Below, piece after piece: positions 1 through 12,110 of a stretch of 64,000 bases of DNA. Position 1 is the first letter of the stretch. Each line of letters begins with the position of its first letter. The DNA comes from Hydractinia symbiolongicarpus (lineage: Eukaryota > Cnidaria > Hydrozoa > Anthoathecata > Hydractiniidae). The notes beneath the pieces are model-generated. The model saw nothing but the letters and a program-made list of their open reading frames with translations, did not search any database and was not told the DNA's origin. Where the stretch lies: NCBI RefSeq assembly GCF_029227915.1, contig NC_079889.1, positions 2,356,001 to 2,420,000 of the forward strand, written 5' to 3'. The position numbers and the translations under genes were made by a program.

Positions 1-1480
1 ACAATATCATAGGGTTAAAAGTGTATTATCTAGCTAGGGTCAAGTGGTTTATACAAAATTCAAGTATATATTTATTCGATGGAAGCCTGGAAACATATTT
101 TGTAAATGCTTCTGTTGGGTTAGGGAATTTTGAAAATGTGCCTAGCTAACCTTTCAGATAAAAAATCGGAGGGAAAGAGGTATACCTACGTCCAGTTGGC
201 AAAATATTAACCCAACTAAAAACTTCGCTTTTCTGGTACCTCTATATTGAAGTCTCAGTAATCAAACTACACGATTTTGAACAGATAATATCATATCCAA
301 GTATACTATAATATAAACTGCTCAACTGCTCTGGAACACGTGGTGATTTTAGAATTGGGATACCATCTTTAATTTTTTATCGCGGTGGAGCAAATTGGAC
401 TTTGAACCCCTGTTTTCAGTAGCGAAGCCTAGGAAAACTTGCTAAAAGAAGAGGCCTATTTGAGATTTTGCAGCTTTTCTTGAGATATTTTTCCTTTTGT
501 TTATGCGTTAAAATCATATTTTTATGGTGGCCGACAAGTGCAAAAAAAGATCTTTGTTGTGTAAATTTAAAAAAAGGGGTAAAAAATCATGTCCCTATCC
601 GAGGTTTAGGGGTCCAGGATTAAATAGTGATCCTGGATGTAAAGGGAACTCCAGTAAAAATCACTTTTTTTTTTTCTTTTATATGTACTCAGAAAAGCAT
701 AAGAAATAAAAAAACTTACTTCACTTGTTTTCCTTATTTAAAATTGTTGTACTAGCTTTCGCATATTCAATTTTTTGTAATAAAAAACAGACAGGCGCGA
801 TTTCATTTTAGGACTGGACCCGATTATGAATAGTGACATCACATCGTGCATAAAGTTTAGGCGAGCGCAGAGAACGTTCATGTTAAGACCTATAGCTTAC
901 ATTAAATCGCTTTTTGTATGTAATTTACGTTTAAGTCTTTTAAAAAATAGTTAGTTGCTCTGCGTTTCGATGTACCAATCGATCAGAGAAGTGTAAAGAA
1001 GTCAATTTTCACAGAATCCCGTCTGTGAAAAAGAAAGTAGGCAAAATTTGCTCAACAAAATACGTCGTACAGGTCATCTACCAAGCGATCAAAGATTTAA
1101 TGTTTGTTTGTCGCACTACACAGATAGTTCTTTTAAAAGAGATCTCCAGGAAATAAAGTTCCATCAAATATTGCTACTTCGTAAAAATGCCATTTTAGCT
1201 AGTCAACGTGATCAAAGTTTCTCATTTCTTCTCATTTCATTATTTGTACTTATACCCACAGAAAACAACCAAATAACGTTTTGTGCATTTTTATATTAAA
1301 TAAAAGAACATTTATGAAACACCCAATTTATGAATTACAATTATTTTCGCAAATTGGGTTTTGCCCAAATTTAAAACAAATGGTACACGCCACCGTTACA
1401 TTACAGCCATATTAAAATGGATTAACTTTATTTATAAAATGTTTTTTATGCTGTCTAAAAAAGGATAAAAGAAACTTGAA
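1..1480. other. No gene seen
   Basis: AT-rich sequence with only short open frames full of stops and homopolymers. I see no domain, RNA gene or clear repeat structure in it. Confidence 0.5.
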
Positions 1481-1484
1481 TTAC

Positions 1485-1556
1485 AGCATTAAGCCAGGTA
1501 GGGTTCGAACCCATGTCGAAAATGTTTCCCGCTCTGCCAACTGAGCTACTGCCTCC
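1485..1556 (-). repeat. tRNA-like SINE head or tRNA relic
   Basis: Read on the minus strand this has a perfect A-box (TAGCTCAGTTGG) and B-box (GGTTCGAACCC), the internal RNA polymerase III promoter of tRNA genes. The acceptor ends do not pair and the anticodon arm does not fold into a normal stem. It is therefore more likely a tRNA-derived SINE or tRNA relic than a working tRNA. Confidence 0.45.
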
Positions 1557-1682
1557 AAAAGGTTTTATCACAATCAAATAATATTAAAATTTTTGTACTC
1601 AAGTGACAATTCTTCATTATTTTGTCTTTCACCACCAATGTGTTTACAAAATCGTAAAGTTTTATATACATGCTGTGGCAAT

Positions 1683-1782
1683 CTCGATCCCAGGGCTTTT
1701 TTTCTCTTTTTCATATAAGTGACAGCGAGAAAAAATATTTCTTTCTTGCTGTTCCTTATATAAAAAAAGCCCTGAGATCGAG
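1683..1782. repeat. Palindromic MITE-like repeat, CTCGATCCCAGGGC family
   Basis: The left end CTCGATCCCAGGGC is matched by the right end GCCCTGAGATCGAG with one mismatch, and the interior continues as an imperfect hairpin (TTTTTTTCTC... against ...ATATAAAAAAA). It is one of many short hairpin repeats in this window with related ends. Confidence 0.7.
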
Positions 1783-1787
1783 CTTGA

Positions 1788-2035
1788 TGCAGCGGCGGTG
1801 TAGTGGTAGCGTATTCGTCGTGGAATCATAAGGTTTAAGGTTCAAGTCCCCACTCCCGGTGCACTTTAAATGTAGTGCTGATCGCGAACCGGCTTTTGTG
1901 TTTTAGAACAATGCTTTGTGTATCTCTGCCTCAATGCAACATAGATACAGTCGGTGAGGAAGAAGAGTCAGCCGTTAGGATGGAATCTCCGAGGACGTTA
2001 AACTTTCTGTTACTTACTAACTTACTAGGGATCAA
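1788..2035 (+). repeat. tRNA-derived SINE-like element
   Basis: It begins with a tRNA-like segment holding an A-box-like TGTAGTGGTAGC and a good B-box GGTTCAAGTCC, followed by a non-tRNA body and a short TTACTTACTAACTTACTA tract at its end. That is the usual order for a SINE (pol III head, body, simple tail). The acceptor ends do not pair well. A second copy would be needed to set the true borders. Confidence 0.45.
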
Positions 2036-2108
2036 AAACAGTGACATGTTCTTTAATTGAATAAAAAGTACTGAGTGCTTAAGAATTCAATCGATTTACT
2101 TTTACAAA

Positions 2109-2399
2109 TCATCCATGATTTGCTCTCGTTGACGTAATAACCGTAGTTTTTTCCGTCTTTAATCTCAACGTCCACCACTTTTTCAAGGCGATAATTTTAC
2201 CGGCACCAGTTGCATCATCTGCCAGCCATACCTGTTTCACATCTGCATTAGATTTTAAACGTTCTTGCAATAACACAGTACTTAAAGCATGGAAAGACAT
2301 CGTAAGGTTATCACCTTGAGTTGTCCCTTCTTGCGACAAAATTTCTCTCCCATCGCCGATAATAAGACGCAAATGACTGCAGTATGTATTGACAAGCAC
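2109..2399 (-). pseudogene. Reverse transcriptase fragment (decayed retroelement)
   Basis: The minus-strand frame encodes EGTTQGDNLTMSFHALS and then VWLADDATGAGK, matching the conserved GTTQGDPLAM and VWYADDA motifs of a reverse transcriptase class widespread in invertebrate retroelements. The YADD tyrosine is replaced by L (LADD), and only these motif blocks survive. No start, endonuclease or integrase remains nearby, so this is a dead fragment. The open frame runs on upstream without recognisable similarity. Confidence 0.7.
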
Positions 2400-3320
2400 A
2401 GTTGCAAATTGCGAATATTGTATGTTATGTAGTGCTTAAGAATTGCAGAAAAATCTAAAAACCAAAAAAAAGTAAAACGTTGCATATATGATTATTACGA
2501 GAAAAATAAAAAAGGATGCAAACAATATTATTTAAAAAAATAAATTTTAAGATAACGCCATCTTATATATTTTAAAATGTGAAATAAATTAAAGCAGTGG
2601 AAAATACTTTTCTTTTTTATGATACTACAACAAAGCTTGTTATCAAAAAGGGTGTTTTTTTGGTAATGAAATGAGAATTAAACTTCCAAGTAAACACGAG
2701 ACGTCTCTAGGAATTCTCCCACCGGTCCGAAAGCTCAACGCCTAAAGAAGCCTTTGAAAGAAGGGAAAGACGTCTTTTGTGACGTCTTGAAGATGTATCA
2801 GAGACGTTCTCGTTGATAACAAAACGTATTTGTACATCGTGTCCTTATTTCGACTTATTCAAACAACCTTCTCTAGATGATTTTAGTCTGGTGTTTACGT
2901 GTCAAACAAATAAAAGATAATGTTTTAGGGAAAAATCTAATAACAATGAGTTAATAAAAAATATATATTTCTATAACTTAGCAACATACTGTAATTCCTC
3001 TTTTTAGCCTTTACTTTTTATTCATCCACCTTCCCTCCCTTCATCATTATTCACACGTACTGTCCACGGAAATATTAGAGCCAAATCAAAGGAGCAAAAG
3101 ATGAAATATCCAAGCATGGGAACTATTGCCCAAAGAAATCGTTATTCGGTCCTTCAAAGTTTGCGCATTGCAATTAAATCTGACAGATCGGTTGACAATC
3201 ATGTGCGTCAAGTATGGTGTTTGCACCGGTTTACTGAATCGACTGCAGAGTACATCTGACAATGCAGATGATAGCATGGATCCATTCGACATCCCATAAC
3301 AGCAGCGGTGCATGTGAGTC

Positions 3321-3428
3321 GTAGAACTTCTTCTGTTAAAGGAAGATGATGATAAAACAGATGAAGTTAATATTGTAGAACTTCTTCTGTTAAAGGAAGA
3401 TGATGATAAAACAGATGAAGTTAATATT
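3321..3428. repeat. Exact 54-bp tandem duplication
   Basis: Two identical 54-bp units, each starting GTAGAACTTCTTCTGTTAAA, lie head to tail. The length is a multiple of three and the plus frame is open across both (VELLLLKEDDDKTDEVNI twice), but a stop lies just upstream, so no gene is claimed. Confidence 0.9.
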
Positions 3429-4174
3429 ATGTAATTATTTGAAAAATGGATATTATATTATTTATTTAGCTCCTCCCTTTAGGATCGAGGTAATTGTCCT
3501 GGAACAAAAATTTAAGTGGTTTTTAGTATAATTTTTGATAAGAGCACAATCTCGGTAATCATCTCGTCCCGCCTCTCATATAAAAAGTCCCTTACCTTGT
3601 TCTTAAAATTTGAGCATTTTTTAATTTATTTTACGGTAGTCATTGCAAATCTTTTTCCACCTACAATCTAGTATCTACAAATTTTGCAAACTGCAACAAT
3701 TGATTCTGTGAGCCTTGCCATTGTTTTCACTTTGTTCTTGCTTTTCACCAATTGTCAGCCTTATTGTTCTTAAAAAATTTTTCTTATAAAATATAAGTGT
3801 AATAACTGAGAGCCCCTTGCTAGCTATGTGTTGGAAAAGGTCATTGCCGGTAATTTCTTAAAACTGAAGATGACTGCCTTATTTCCCTATCTTTTATTAT
3901 ATACCCTCTTTATGAATAAAATTGTGAATACCAGAGTTTATTCCACCGGTTTTTAAAAGACGAGAAAAAAATCTTTGAGCCATTTTATTCAAATGAAACA
4001 CCAGCTATATTCAACTTTAACAGTTACTTCCATATTACAGATAGCCAATCAAATTTAAGTATTTTTCTTGTTCCGGTCGGATCCCTTTGGTTTTTGAGTG
4101 CACACACACCTTAAGTCGTTTCAAGTCGTTTCTTTCTAAACGAGATTTGAGGGGTCTTGTACAGACAAAATAAA

Positions 4175-4276
4175 GACGTCTTTAAAACGCTGTGTTAGAC
4201 ACGAGAAAAGCCGTCACTAAGACGTCTTTGAAATACCGTGTTAGACACGAGAAAACTCGTCACTAATGCGTCTTTG
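4175..4276. repeat. 46-bp tandem repeat, just over two copies
   Basis: Units begin GACGTCTTT and contain GTTAGACACGAGAAAA. They start at 4175 and 4221, with a partial third at 4267. Related words occur near 2695-2810, suggesting a dispersed family. Confidence 0.7.
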
Positions 4277-4395
4277 TATTTACTGGGTTAGTAATTTATG
4301 AACTCTAGATTGCCGGAAAACGCATAAAAATCCAACAAGAAATTTGGTGAAAATGTTTGGTTTTGAAGGGGAGAAGGAAATAGTATTCTTTAAAA

Positions 4396-4489
4396 CCTCG
4401 ATCCCAGGGCCTGTAGCGTTTTTTTATATATGAGGTTGAAAGCGTTTCATCCTCATATCAAAAGAACGCTACAGGCCCTGGGATCGAGG
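4396..4489. repeat. Perfect-armed palindromic MITE-like repeat
   Basis: The arms are 25 bp and match without error: the left begins CCTCGATCCCAGGGCCTGTA, and the right ends with its exact reverse complement. They enclose a 44-bp loop that itself pairs in part (TATGAGG against CCTCATA). This is the cleanest member of the CCTCG/CCCAGGG hairpin family in the window. Confidence 0.85.
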
Positions 4490-4758
4490 CTGGTATTCTT
4501 TAGTATTTTTTTAAAAAAACTATTTATCCCTCTTTTTTAGTTTTCACAAAATATCTACGGGAAATGTTGTTACCAAACGCTTCATCTTTTTTTTTTACAA
4601 AAAGCGGTTTAAAAAATATTTAGACTTTGATCATCCGCGGAATGTGCAAAAACTTAACAATGCCAGGCGTTGTCAATTTAATGTATTTTACAAATTTCTG
4701 TTGATACTTACATATTCTGTCATTACCTATAGTTTTAGCATAGATAGTAGAAACCGAA

Positions 4759-4830
4759 ACTCCTGTGGTCTATCGTGAGATCCTTATTCAAAATGTTATA
4801 AGGAATCCAGGTTCAAATCCTGGCAGTAGT
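4759..4830 (+). pseudogene. tRNA-like sequence, probably non-functional
   Basis: A 72-nt segment folds well in part. The T arm is perfect (CCAGG-TTCAAAT-CCTGG), the acceptor stem pairs at six of seven positions and the D stem pairs at four. The anticodon stem CTTAT/ATAAG encloses ten bases instead of seven, so it cannot present a normal anticodon. A tRNA relic or SINE head is the likeliest reading. Confidence 0.4.
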
Positions 4831-5337
4831 TATTAAACATTTTTCTACCTTTGTTACTTGACATGTGGTTTTCATCGTTAGTAATCCCATGAAGAGCAGT
4901 TTTTAAAAATAGACTTACGCACCATCTTTTTGAAGATTTACCTTTTCTTGTTCAGACAAATGCAAGCTAAACCTATTTTCTAAGCATTGATACATACAAT
5001 CACTTGCGGAGTAGGACAAAACAAAATTGAGGTCCTGTTTCATAAAAAATATTAAATACTTTAACGCTTCTCATTTTGGAGTGAATTGTACGATTTTCCT
5101 TATAAGCAACCAAACTGGATTATAAAAATTATTGAGCGACTTCAGTTCTGTACAAACAATAAGACAAGCAACACAAAAATTTATTTGTTTTTATTTGATA
5201 CAAAAAGACACGCTTTCAAAGCAAAAAAAGGTAACTCCAAGAAGAGAAAACATAAGAAAACGTCTTTGTTGCACTCTTCTCAGTTTATTTTCAAAAACTT
5301 TTACCAAGAATATGACCCTTTCTTCTAATATACCTTC

Positions 5338-5645
5338 TACCGGGCCCGTGGCCGAGGGCACCCTAGTTGTCTTTTTATATCATAATAAATACGAACTAGT
5401 CGTTGCCCGTGGTAAAATCCACGGGTTCGCCCGTCCTTTATATTTACCCGTCGCAACAAAGTGGATAAATCGTGTCTCCGTGACATTATTACGCAGAGAC
5501 AGACAGGCTATTACTATAGAGAACTAGTCGGTAGCCCGTGTAAACATCTACAAGGTCGCCCGTCCTTTATGTATCGCATTTCGTGTTTCCGTAACAAAAA
5601 GACAAACAGACGCACGAACAGACAGACGGACTACGGCTATTATTA
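5338..5645. repeat. Dispersed repeat, GCCCGTGG..CCACGGG family
   Basis: Contains GTTGCCCGTGGTAAAATCCA followed by CGGGTTCGCCCGTCC, then ACTAGTCGGTAGCCCGTG. The same words recur, in either orientation, at 8,480-8,990 and 37,430-37,850, always with a CCCGTGGAT...ATCCACGGG dyad, ACTAGTC and a CAGACAGAC-type stretch. Confidence 0.65.
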
Positions 5646-5789
5646 ATTATTATAGAGAATAGAATATACGATAGTAGCGTGATAAATCATAAATCCTAGA
5701 ATCTCTGTAACGACAAGATGTGACATACTTCTTGCAAATACAGTCAACTTTATAATTACCAAAGTATTAATTATTTATATATAATTACT

Positions 5790-5888
5790 CTCTCTAATTA
5801 GCGGACACCGTTGGTGCATGAACAAAGTGTCCGCTAATCAGAGTTTGGCGCCTTTTAGAGTGTCCGATAATTGGAGAGAATACTGTAT
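5790..5888. repeat. Short palindromic MITE-like repeat (GCGGACAC ends)
   Basis: The left end CTCTCTAATTAGCGGACAC is matched in inverted form by GTGTCCGATAATTGGAGAG at the right, with an internal GTGTCCGCTAAT copy between. This is the layout of a small non-autonomous DNA element; pogo/Tigger-like families often look like this, but that assignment is a guess. Confidence 0.55.
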
Positions 5889-8479
5889 ATTGGAAAGATT
5901 TATGGTAATATTTACAGAACCGCTATTCTCAGTGGACAATTTGAGACATATGAGATATAGTGAACTGTTTCGATAAGCAACAGTTAGCAGTATCATGTCA
6001 TACTAAATTTCATAAAAAAAAATTTCTATTTCAACAGATATAACTCCTTTCTCAAAAAGGAAATCTAAGGAAACTGAAAGATTTCGCATAAATGTGTTTG
6101 TAAAGTTTGCAAAAACACCGAAGTTTTCATCAGAGGAATTAGCGCATTTCATAAAGATTTTTACACTACTAACCTATTGTCACGCATAAAAGCGCAGCAC
6201 CTACAATTGCAATCTTTAAGAATCGAACTTTTTACACTAGCTCGCAGATGCTAGGGTGTTCAAATACAGCTGTCCGTCCCAAAATGGAAATTTTTGCCTC
6301 TCTGAGCACCGACACGGGATTAGTCGTGTGTTCGAATCTCATCTTGGTAACTATTTTTACTTTTTTTTTTCTTTTTACTATCTTGCCTGCGAGGATGTGT
6401 TTCCAACTCGTAACTAACTAACCAAATGGTCAATTGAAACGTCACAAATTTAAACTTCATACCTAAACTCTCTAAGTACTTAGAAGTCATCGGCCAAAAT
6501 TGGTATTTGTTTTCGACAAAATTTGGCACAGTTAACAAAAAGAAATAATGCTGAACATAATAGTGACATCAAAATTTTGCTTTTTGTCACCTAAATGTCA
6601 TTTTAGGCCAAAATTGGTCCGAAAATTAAAATTACTTTATTTTCAACAAAATTTGGCAAAGTTAACCAAAAAAGTATGCTAAACATGATAGTGACATCAA
6701 AATTTTAACTTTCAACCATGAATGATAGGCTGTAATTTTTCTTTTTTCTAGTAATTTGTTTTTTTTTTAACTAAAGCTATTTCCTTTTTCGAACAATTAA
6801 GATCGTATATTATTTTTCTTTATTTTGCTTTTTCTCACTAAGTGACTTTCTTATAACCCGTTTTTTTTTTTTTTTTTTTTTTTTTGGGGGGGGGGGGTTA
6901 CTGAATTTTAATAATAAGCTTTTTATAAACTTTGTTGGCGAGCTAGTTTACGTATATTATACGTCTTGCTTGTACTTCAATCGATGATTTTTTTAATAAG
7001 CCTTAAATAGCTCTTGGGACAATTTTAATTGAAAAGTTTGTATTTTATCTGATTCAATTTATCCCGGAAATCTAGCCATCCAACCTCGTCTACAGAGATC
7101 TCGCTGTCCATGATTGTCAAAAACAGTAAAAGAGCTCTACTATAACAAGGGCTGTCTATATGTGATTACAGATTGCATAGCCTTACGCGCAGACCTTTCT
7201 TACAATCTTTTTATTCTGTCGCATGAACATGCATTTTAATGAGAATTCTTTGAAGTTCATGCCATGAGAAATGTTATCAATGAAAACTCTTCAGGTGCAC
7301 ATGGTCAGGAAAACAAAATCAGGACGCCATTACCTTCACTTTTTCAAACCGTCAACCTGTAACAAACCTATTCTATATACCATCCTCATCCCCAGATTTT
7401 GTTGCCTTATGGCAAAATCGCTATCCCTTACTTGACGCCTCGTTGTCAATAAGTCAAGAACTTCTGGGAAAGAGTTCGTCTATATACATCAGTAACGTCG
7501 ACCTGGAGATTTAGATTTTCTTGCAATGTTAACTCTCCCCCATGGTTGTCCATATAATTTTTGAACCAATTCTTTCGTCTTTAAATCATTTTCCTTAACT
7601 CTATGCAGGTTAAGCGAGAACAAGGCAAAACTGCCCTACTCCCAGGATTTTGGGCTATACTAAACGTCATAAATTTTCACAGACAGTGTTTTTCAAAACT
7701 TGGGTCATTTGAAAAATTCTATTAATTCTTGATAATATTTCTCAATACTCTTTTTTCTGACGCCTTAAGACTTTCTTTGACGTAAAAATTAAGGTTTTCG
7801 TCAATATCTTCTTAAAATAATACCCGTATTTCTTTCTGACTATTTAAAAATGATCGCACCGGGATGCTTTAGAAAACAATGTGAGAAATAGGTGGGACAA
7901 AATGATATTCACTGCAGAACTATTTAATTTTTATACATTTTTACAGGTCAGGATTAATATTTAACTTTTTTTAAAAAAAATTAATGGTTTGGGCTACTAA
8001 CGCAATAGCTACATAAGAGCTGTTTATCCAGCCAACATTATTTCTTTGTGTTTTCTTCACCATTCTGATTTTACTAGAGTAAGCAGCAATGATACGGCTA
8101 GCTAAGCTATTAGCTACCAGTAGATAAAATGTGGAATGTAGCCTAAATGCAGTTAGATAGCTACAATTTTCACTGTATTATAAACTTTGAGTACTAAGGT
8201 AATTGTTATGCTTAGCTAGAATTAAATTAACCACAAGTAATTTTGTAACGACTAAACTGACAAATACTTTCGCGAATTTCCAGAAAAGTTATTCCATAAA
8301 ATACAAATGTATTGTTGTTTCAGCTGTACAGAGTAACAACCTGTATTTTTTACTGATAAGATTCTTCGAAGGGTATTACACCTATTATGGCGCACTAATA
8401 TAAGCAGTGTATATAGATGTGCCCCATAGTTTACTTTTTATAAGTACTCAACATACCACTCGCTGTAATACTCAACTGG
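5889..8479. other. Intergenic; T25-G12 homopolymer pair at 6861-6897
   Basis: No supported gene. Near 6,300-6,345 there is a B-box-like GTGTTCGAATCTC that may be a SINE remnant. Similar CAAAATTTGGCA(A/C)AGTTAAC blocks at about 6,517 and 6,648 indicate a local duplication of roughly 130 bp. Confidence 0.45.
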
Positions 8480-8990
8480 ATTTGTGACCCGCGGCCTAAA
8501 GATCCCTGACACGGTTGTGCAACACAGGCTATCTGCACTTAGCGTCCAACCTGGCAGGTCACACAGCTACTCATGGTTTAACCCGGTGCTTTGACGCAGT
8601 CCCCTTGTCTTGTCACTGTCTCTTTAATAATAGCCTCCTCTGTCTACCTCTGCGCGGACGCCACGCTGAGTTAGAAAATCGTGCTACGGAAACACGAATA
8701 TCAAATGCGATATATTTTTATCCACATTGTTGCGACGGGTAAATTTAAGGGACGAGCGAACCCGTGGATTTTTCCAGGGGCTTACGACTAGTTCTATAAT
8801 AAAAGCCGTTCGAGTTCACCCGTGGATTTATCCACGGGCACCGACTTCTCTGTAAAAATAGTCCCAAAAACAGCTGTTTTTGGAGAAAATTTGTAAACAT
8901 TTTTAACAGGAATGAATTTTTCTACAGGTTACATTATGCTGACCAATGAACCCGTGGAAAAATCCACGAGTGAATGACTAGTCATTATAC
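8480..8990. repeat. Dispersed repeat, GCCCGTGG..CCACGGG family (cluster)
   Basis: Several family words are clustered: CGAACCCGTGGATTTTTCCA, then TTCACCCGTGGATTTATCCA followed by CGGGC, then AACCCGTGGAAAAATCCACG, with ACTAGTC or ACTAGTT nearby. The cluster looks like two or three overlapping partial copies. Confidence 0.6.
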
Positions 8991-10160
8991 TAATGCCCAT
9001 ATTCGGTCTATTCAAAATAGTAGTCACTGCAACATCTTTTGGATGCTCCGTAGAGTAAATAATTTGCTGACACATGAGCCTGTAGATATTTCCACATCTT
9101 AACACGCTGGATTTACTTCAGACATCTCCGGAGTATTTCGACTACTTAGTGCCAACAGGCACAAAATATCAATACGGGAAATATGTACGACGAAAGTCTT
9201 TCATGGGCTACAACTTGTTACTATTTTTATGCGATCAGTTTGACAGTAAAAATTTAGTACATGAAAGATGCGTGTTTTAACCCTATTTATACTGGGAGGG
9301 AGAATTCCATCACCAACTCACTTTTTATTATAAATTCTAAACTCCAACTTCAGGAGAGCAAACCTTCGATAGTTCTAATAACAAGACCTATAGAAAACAC
9401 TAATGCCAACCTTGTTACTGAGCCTGACCCAGAAAAATTGTTTTGTATTAGCTGACACGTATTCCACGTCATAGCAAAATTCTGAACTAAGAAATTTCTT
9501 TTCAATAATGCTATATTCTTAATAAGTATCATTAACAAAATTTAACCCATTCTAAAATCTTTTAAAGTGGTTAAATGACTCCTTCCCCTCCAGGATATTT
9601 GATACAAAAATCCTGTATAAAATACTCTAAGGTCCAGAATAAACGTCCCCTCCCCCCCCCCCCTGTTTAATATATTTTAAAAAATATTCGGACATCCATC
9701 TCCCCCAGCTTGTTAATGTCCCCCTCCCCCCTATTATTCGGAACCTTAGAGTAGGGTTAAGTATCGTATTACCGTGACTGTTGGTTCACAAAGTCAATAA
9801 TATCTAAACATAGTTATAAAAACAACAAAAAATAATAAGAAAAATAACACAGTAGAAATTGACTTTGCTTAACAAACTGCGCCACGAGAAGGCCAGTCAT
9901 CGGATTTTGCAGTTCGCCACCCGAGCAACAACAAGAAACAATCAGTCCCTAAAGTGACTTAACATATAAAAATAATTTTTTATTTCGTTTTTGTCACCCC
10001 ACAACAACACTTACACGACTCGACACAAACAAAGACGTGACTTACAGTTGCTCAATTCCACCCTCACATAAAACAAGGCAGACAATATTCCCAACAAACG
10101 ACACGAACAACAAAAATAACACACACTAACATATGTAAAATAAAGAACGTAAAACAATGT
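8991..10160. other. Intergenic with C-rich repeat at 9620-9760
   Basis: No supported gene. A C-rich segment at 9,620-9,760 (AATAAACGTCCCCTCCCC and GTCCCCCTCCCCCCTATTAT) resembles the C-rich repeat at 19.37-19.55 kb. Confidence 0.45.
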
Positions 10161-10194
10161 TGTGATTTCTATGAAGTGTTGGAATTTTTTAATT

Positions 10195-11345
10195 ATGGAG
10201 TGTCGGGGTTTTGTGTGTCATAGAGTGTCATGGAGTGTTGACGTTGTCGTTAGGGTGTTGAGATTTTTATGGAGTGTTTGGGTTATTATGGAGTGTTGGG
10301 GTTGTTACGGAAAATTTTTAGGCAGAGTTGCAGTTGTTATGGAGAGTTGGGTTGGTAGGGAGAGTTTGGATTATGGAGTGTTACTGTTGTTATTGCGAGT
10401 TATGGATGTTATTGCGAGTTGGGGATGTTATGGCGAGTCAGTGTAGTTATTGAGAGTTGTTAAGCATAGTTGGGATGTTAAGGAAAGTTGAGGTTATTTT
10501 GGAATGTTGGGGTTGTTATGGAGTGTTGGGGTTATTATGGAGTGTTGGGGTTGTTATGGAGAATTGACAGGGAAATTTTGAGTTGTTATGTAGATTTGGG
10601 GTTGTTGAGGAGATTTGGAGTTGTCGAGGAGATTTGGCGTTGTTTTGGGGAGTTGGGGGTTGTTATAAAGAGTTAGGCTGTTATGGAGTGTTGTAAGGGA
10701 GTGTTGGTGTTGTTATGGTGATTTAGGATTCTTATGGAGAGTTATTAGGGCAAGTTGGAATTGTTAGGGAGAGTTGGGGTTGTTACAGAGAGTTGAGGCT
10801 GTTATAGAGAGTTGGGGCTGTTATGGAGTGTTGTAGGGAAGTGTTGGTCTTGTTATGGAGTGTTAGGATTCTTATGGAGATTTGATATAGAGAGTTGGGG
10901 TTGTTAGGGAGATTTATAAGGGACTGGTGGTGTTGTTATGGAGTGTTAGGGTTCGTATGGAGAGATAAGGTGGGTTGGAATTGTTGGGGAGAGTTTGGGT
11001 TGTGTGGAGTATTATCATTAATTGTTGGGGTTGTTATGGAGTGTTCGGGCTGTTTTCTTATGGAGAGTTGTTATCGAGAGTTTGGTTTGTTAGGGAGACT
11101 TATAAGGGAGTGTTGGTGTTGTTATGGAGTGTTAGGATTTTTATGGAGATTTGTTAGGGAGAGTTGAGGTTGTTAAGGAGTATTGTAAGGAAGTGATTGG
11201 GTTCTAATGGAGTGTTGGGTCTCTTATGGAGTATTGGAGTAGTTATGGAGTGTTATGGAGGATTGGAGTTGTTATGGGAAGCTCAAGGTGTTATGTCAAG
11301 TTTCGGTTGTCATGGAGAGCTGGGTCTCTGGTGGATTAATAGGAT
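10195..11345. repeat. G/T-rich minisatellite, about 19-bp unit
   Basis: About 1.15 kb built from degenerate copies of TTATGGAGTGTTGGGGTTG; the purest run is near 10,510-10,565. The plus strand is almost free of C. Unit length is not a multiple of three and reading frames shift, so the open frames here are by-products. Confidence 0.85.
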
Positions 11346-11599
11346 TGCTATAAAGATTTATGTGGAGATTTCATAGAACGTCGGATTTTAATTGGGTATC
11401 GAGATTTTATTTTTTTATTGTGTTGGCTGCATGTAGGATTGGTTTTTTTTAAGGGGAGGGGGGGGAAATTGTTTGGGTTAGAGGTAAGTTAGCTTTGCGA
11501 ACTTTTAGTGTAGGGAACTTTTAGTGTCCCTTTAATCATTGTCATGGATTTAGCGGAGATAAAAGAAGTCCACCAAAAGTTTTATTAGCGGTAACAAAT

Positions 11600-12110
11600 A
11601 TGTTTAACAGACCGATGCAACAGCAAATAATTTCAAAACCATGGCAACAAATGAAAATCAAAGCAATATACAATAAAAGGGAAAAGGAGACAGAAAAGCA
11701 TGAAATCAAGCAGAGGATTATTTCTGAGAAACATTATCAGTAAGATATTTGAGAAAAAGTAATAACCAAATGATGTAGCGTTCAGAAAGAGGTTAGGTAA
11801 ATTTTAGTGTAGAAGAATTGCAGAACCATCAATGACTGATCAAATAATGACATTGCAAGCAATAATTACGAAAAACAGATCTAAGAGACAAGGAACGTAT
11901 GTTGTGTGTTGGGATGCAGAAAAATGCATTATTAACTTCTTGTTACACGGTGGAATGAAAGAGCTGATTAAAAGATGGTATGTTGATTACGCAGATGAAC
12001 CAGAAAGTTAGAGTCATAGTAGATACATTGATACTGATGAAATTACGCTGAAAAACATGGTTAGGAAAGGAACATCATGGACTACGGGTAAGATTGTGTG
12101 ATAAATGGAC
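11600..12110 (+). pseudogene. Decayed reverse transcriptase fragment
   Basis: From about 11,835 the plus frame reads MTDQIMTLQAIITKNRSKRQ, continues YVVCWDAEKC, then (in another frame) VRVIVDT and VRKGTSW. These correspond in order to the TDH/TDQ, F(V)DAEKAFD and (V)KQGT blocks of non-LTR reverse transcriptases. Stops and frameshifts break it. A weaker upstream piece (WQQMKIKAIYNKR, near 11,640) fits the start of the same domain. The FxDxxK-type aspartate is present but the catalytic YADD block is lost. Confidence 0.6.

Larger units (their letters stand above)
2486..4395. other. Intergenic, small tandem duplications only
   Basis: No supported gene. The stretch holds two local tandem duplications (listed separately) and AT-rich sequence. 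Around 3080-3240 there is a short open plus-strand stretch that I cannot assign. Confidence 0.45.

Noticed and set aside
1485-1862. Functional tRNA genes
   Set aside because: A- and B-boxes are present but acceptor and anticodon stems do not pair properly; the layout is that of SINE heads.
10162-11167. Open frames rich in W, C and G in the G/T minisatellite
   Set aside because: Products of low-complexity sequence; frames shift between units.
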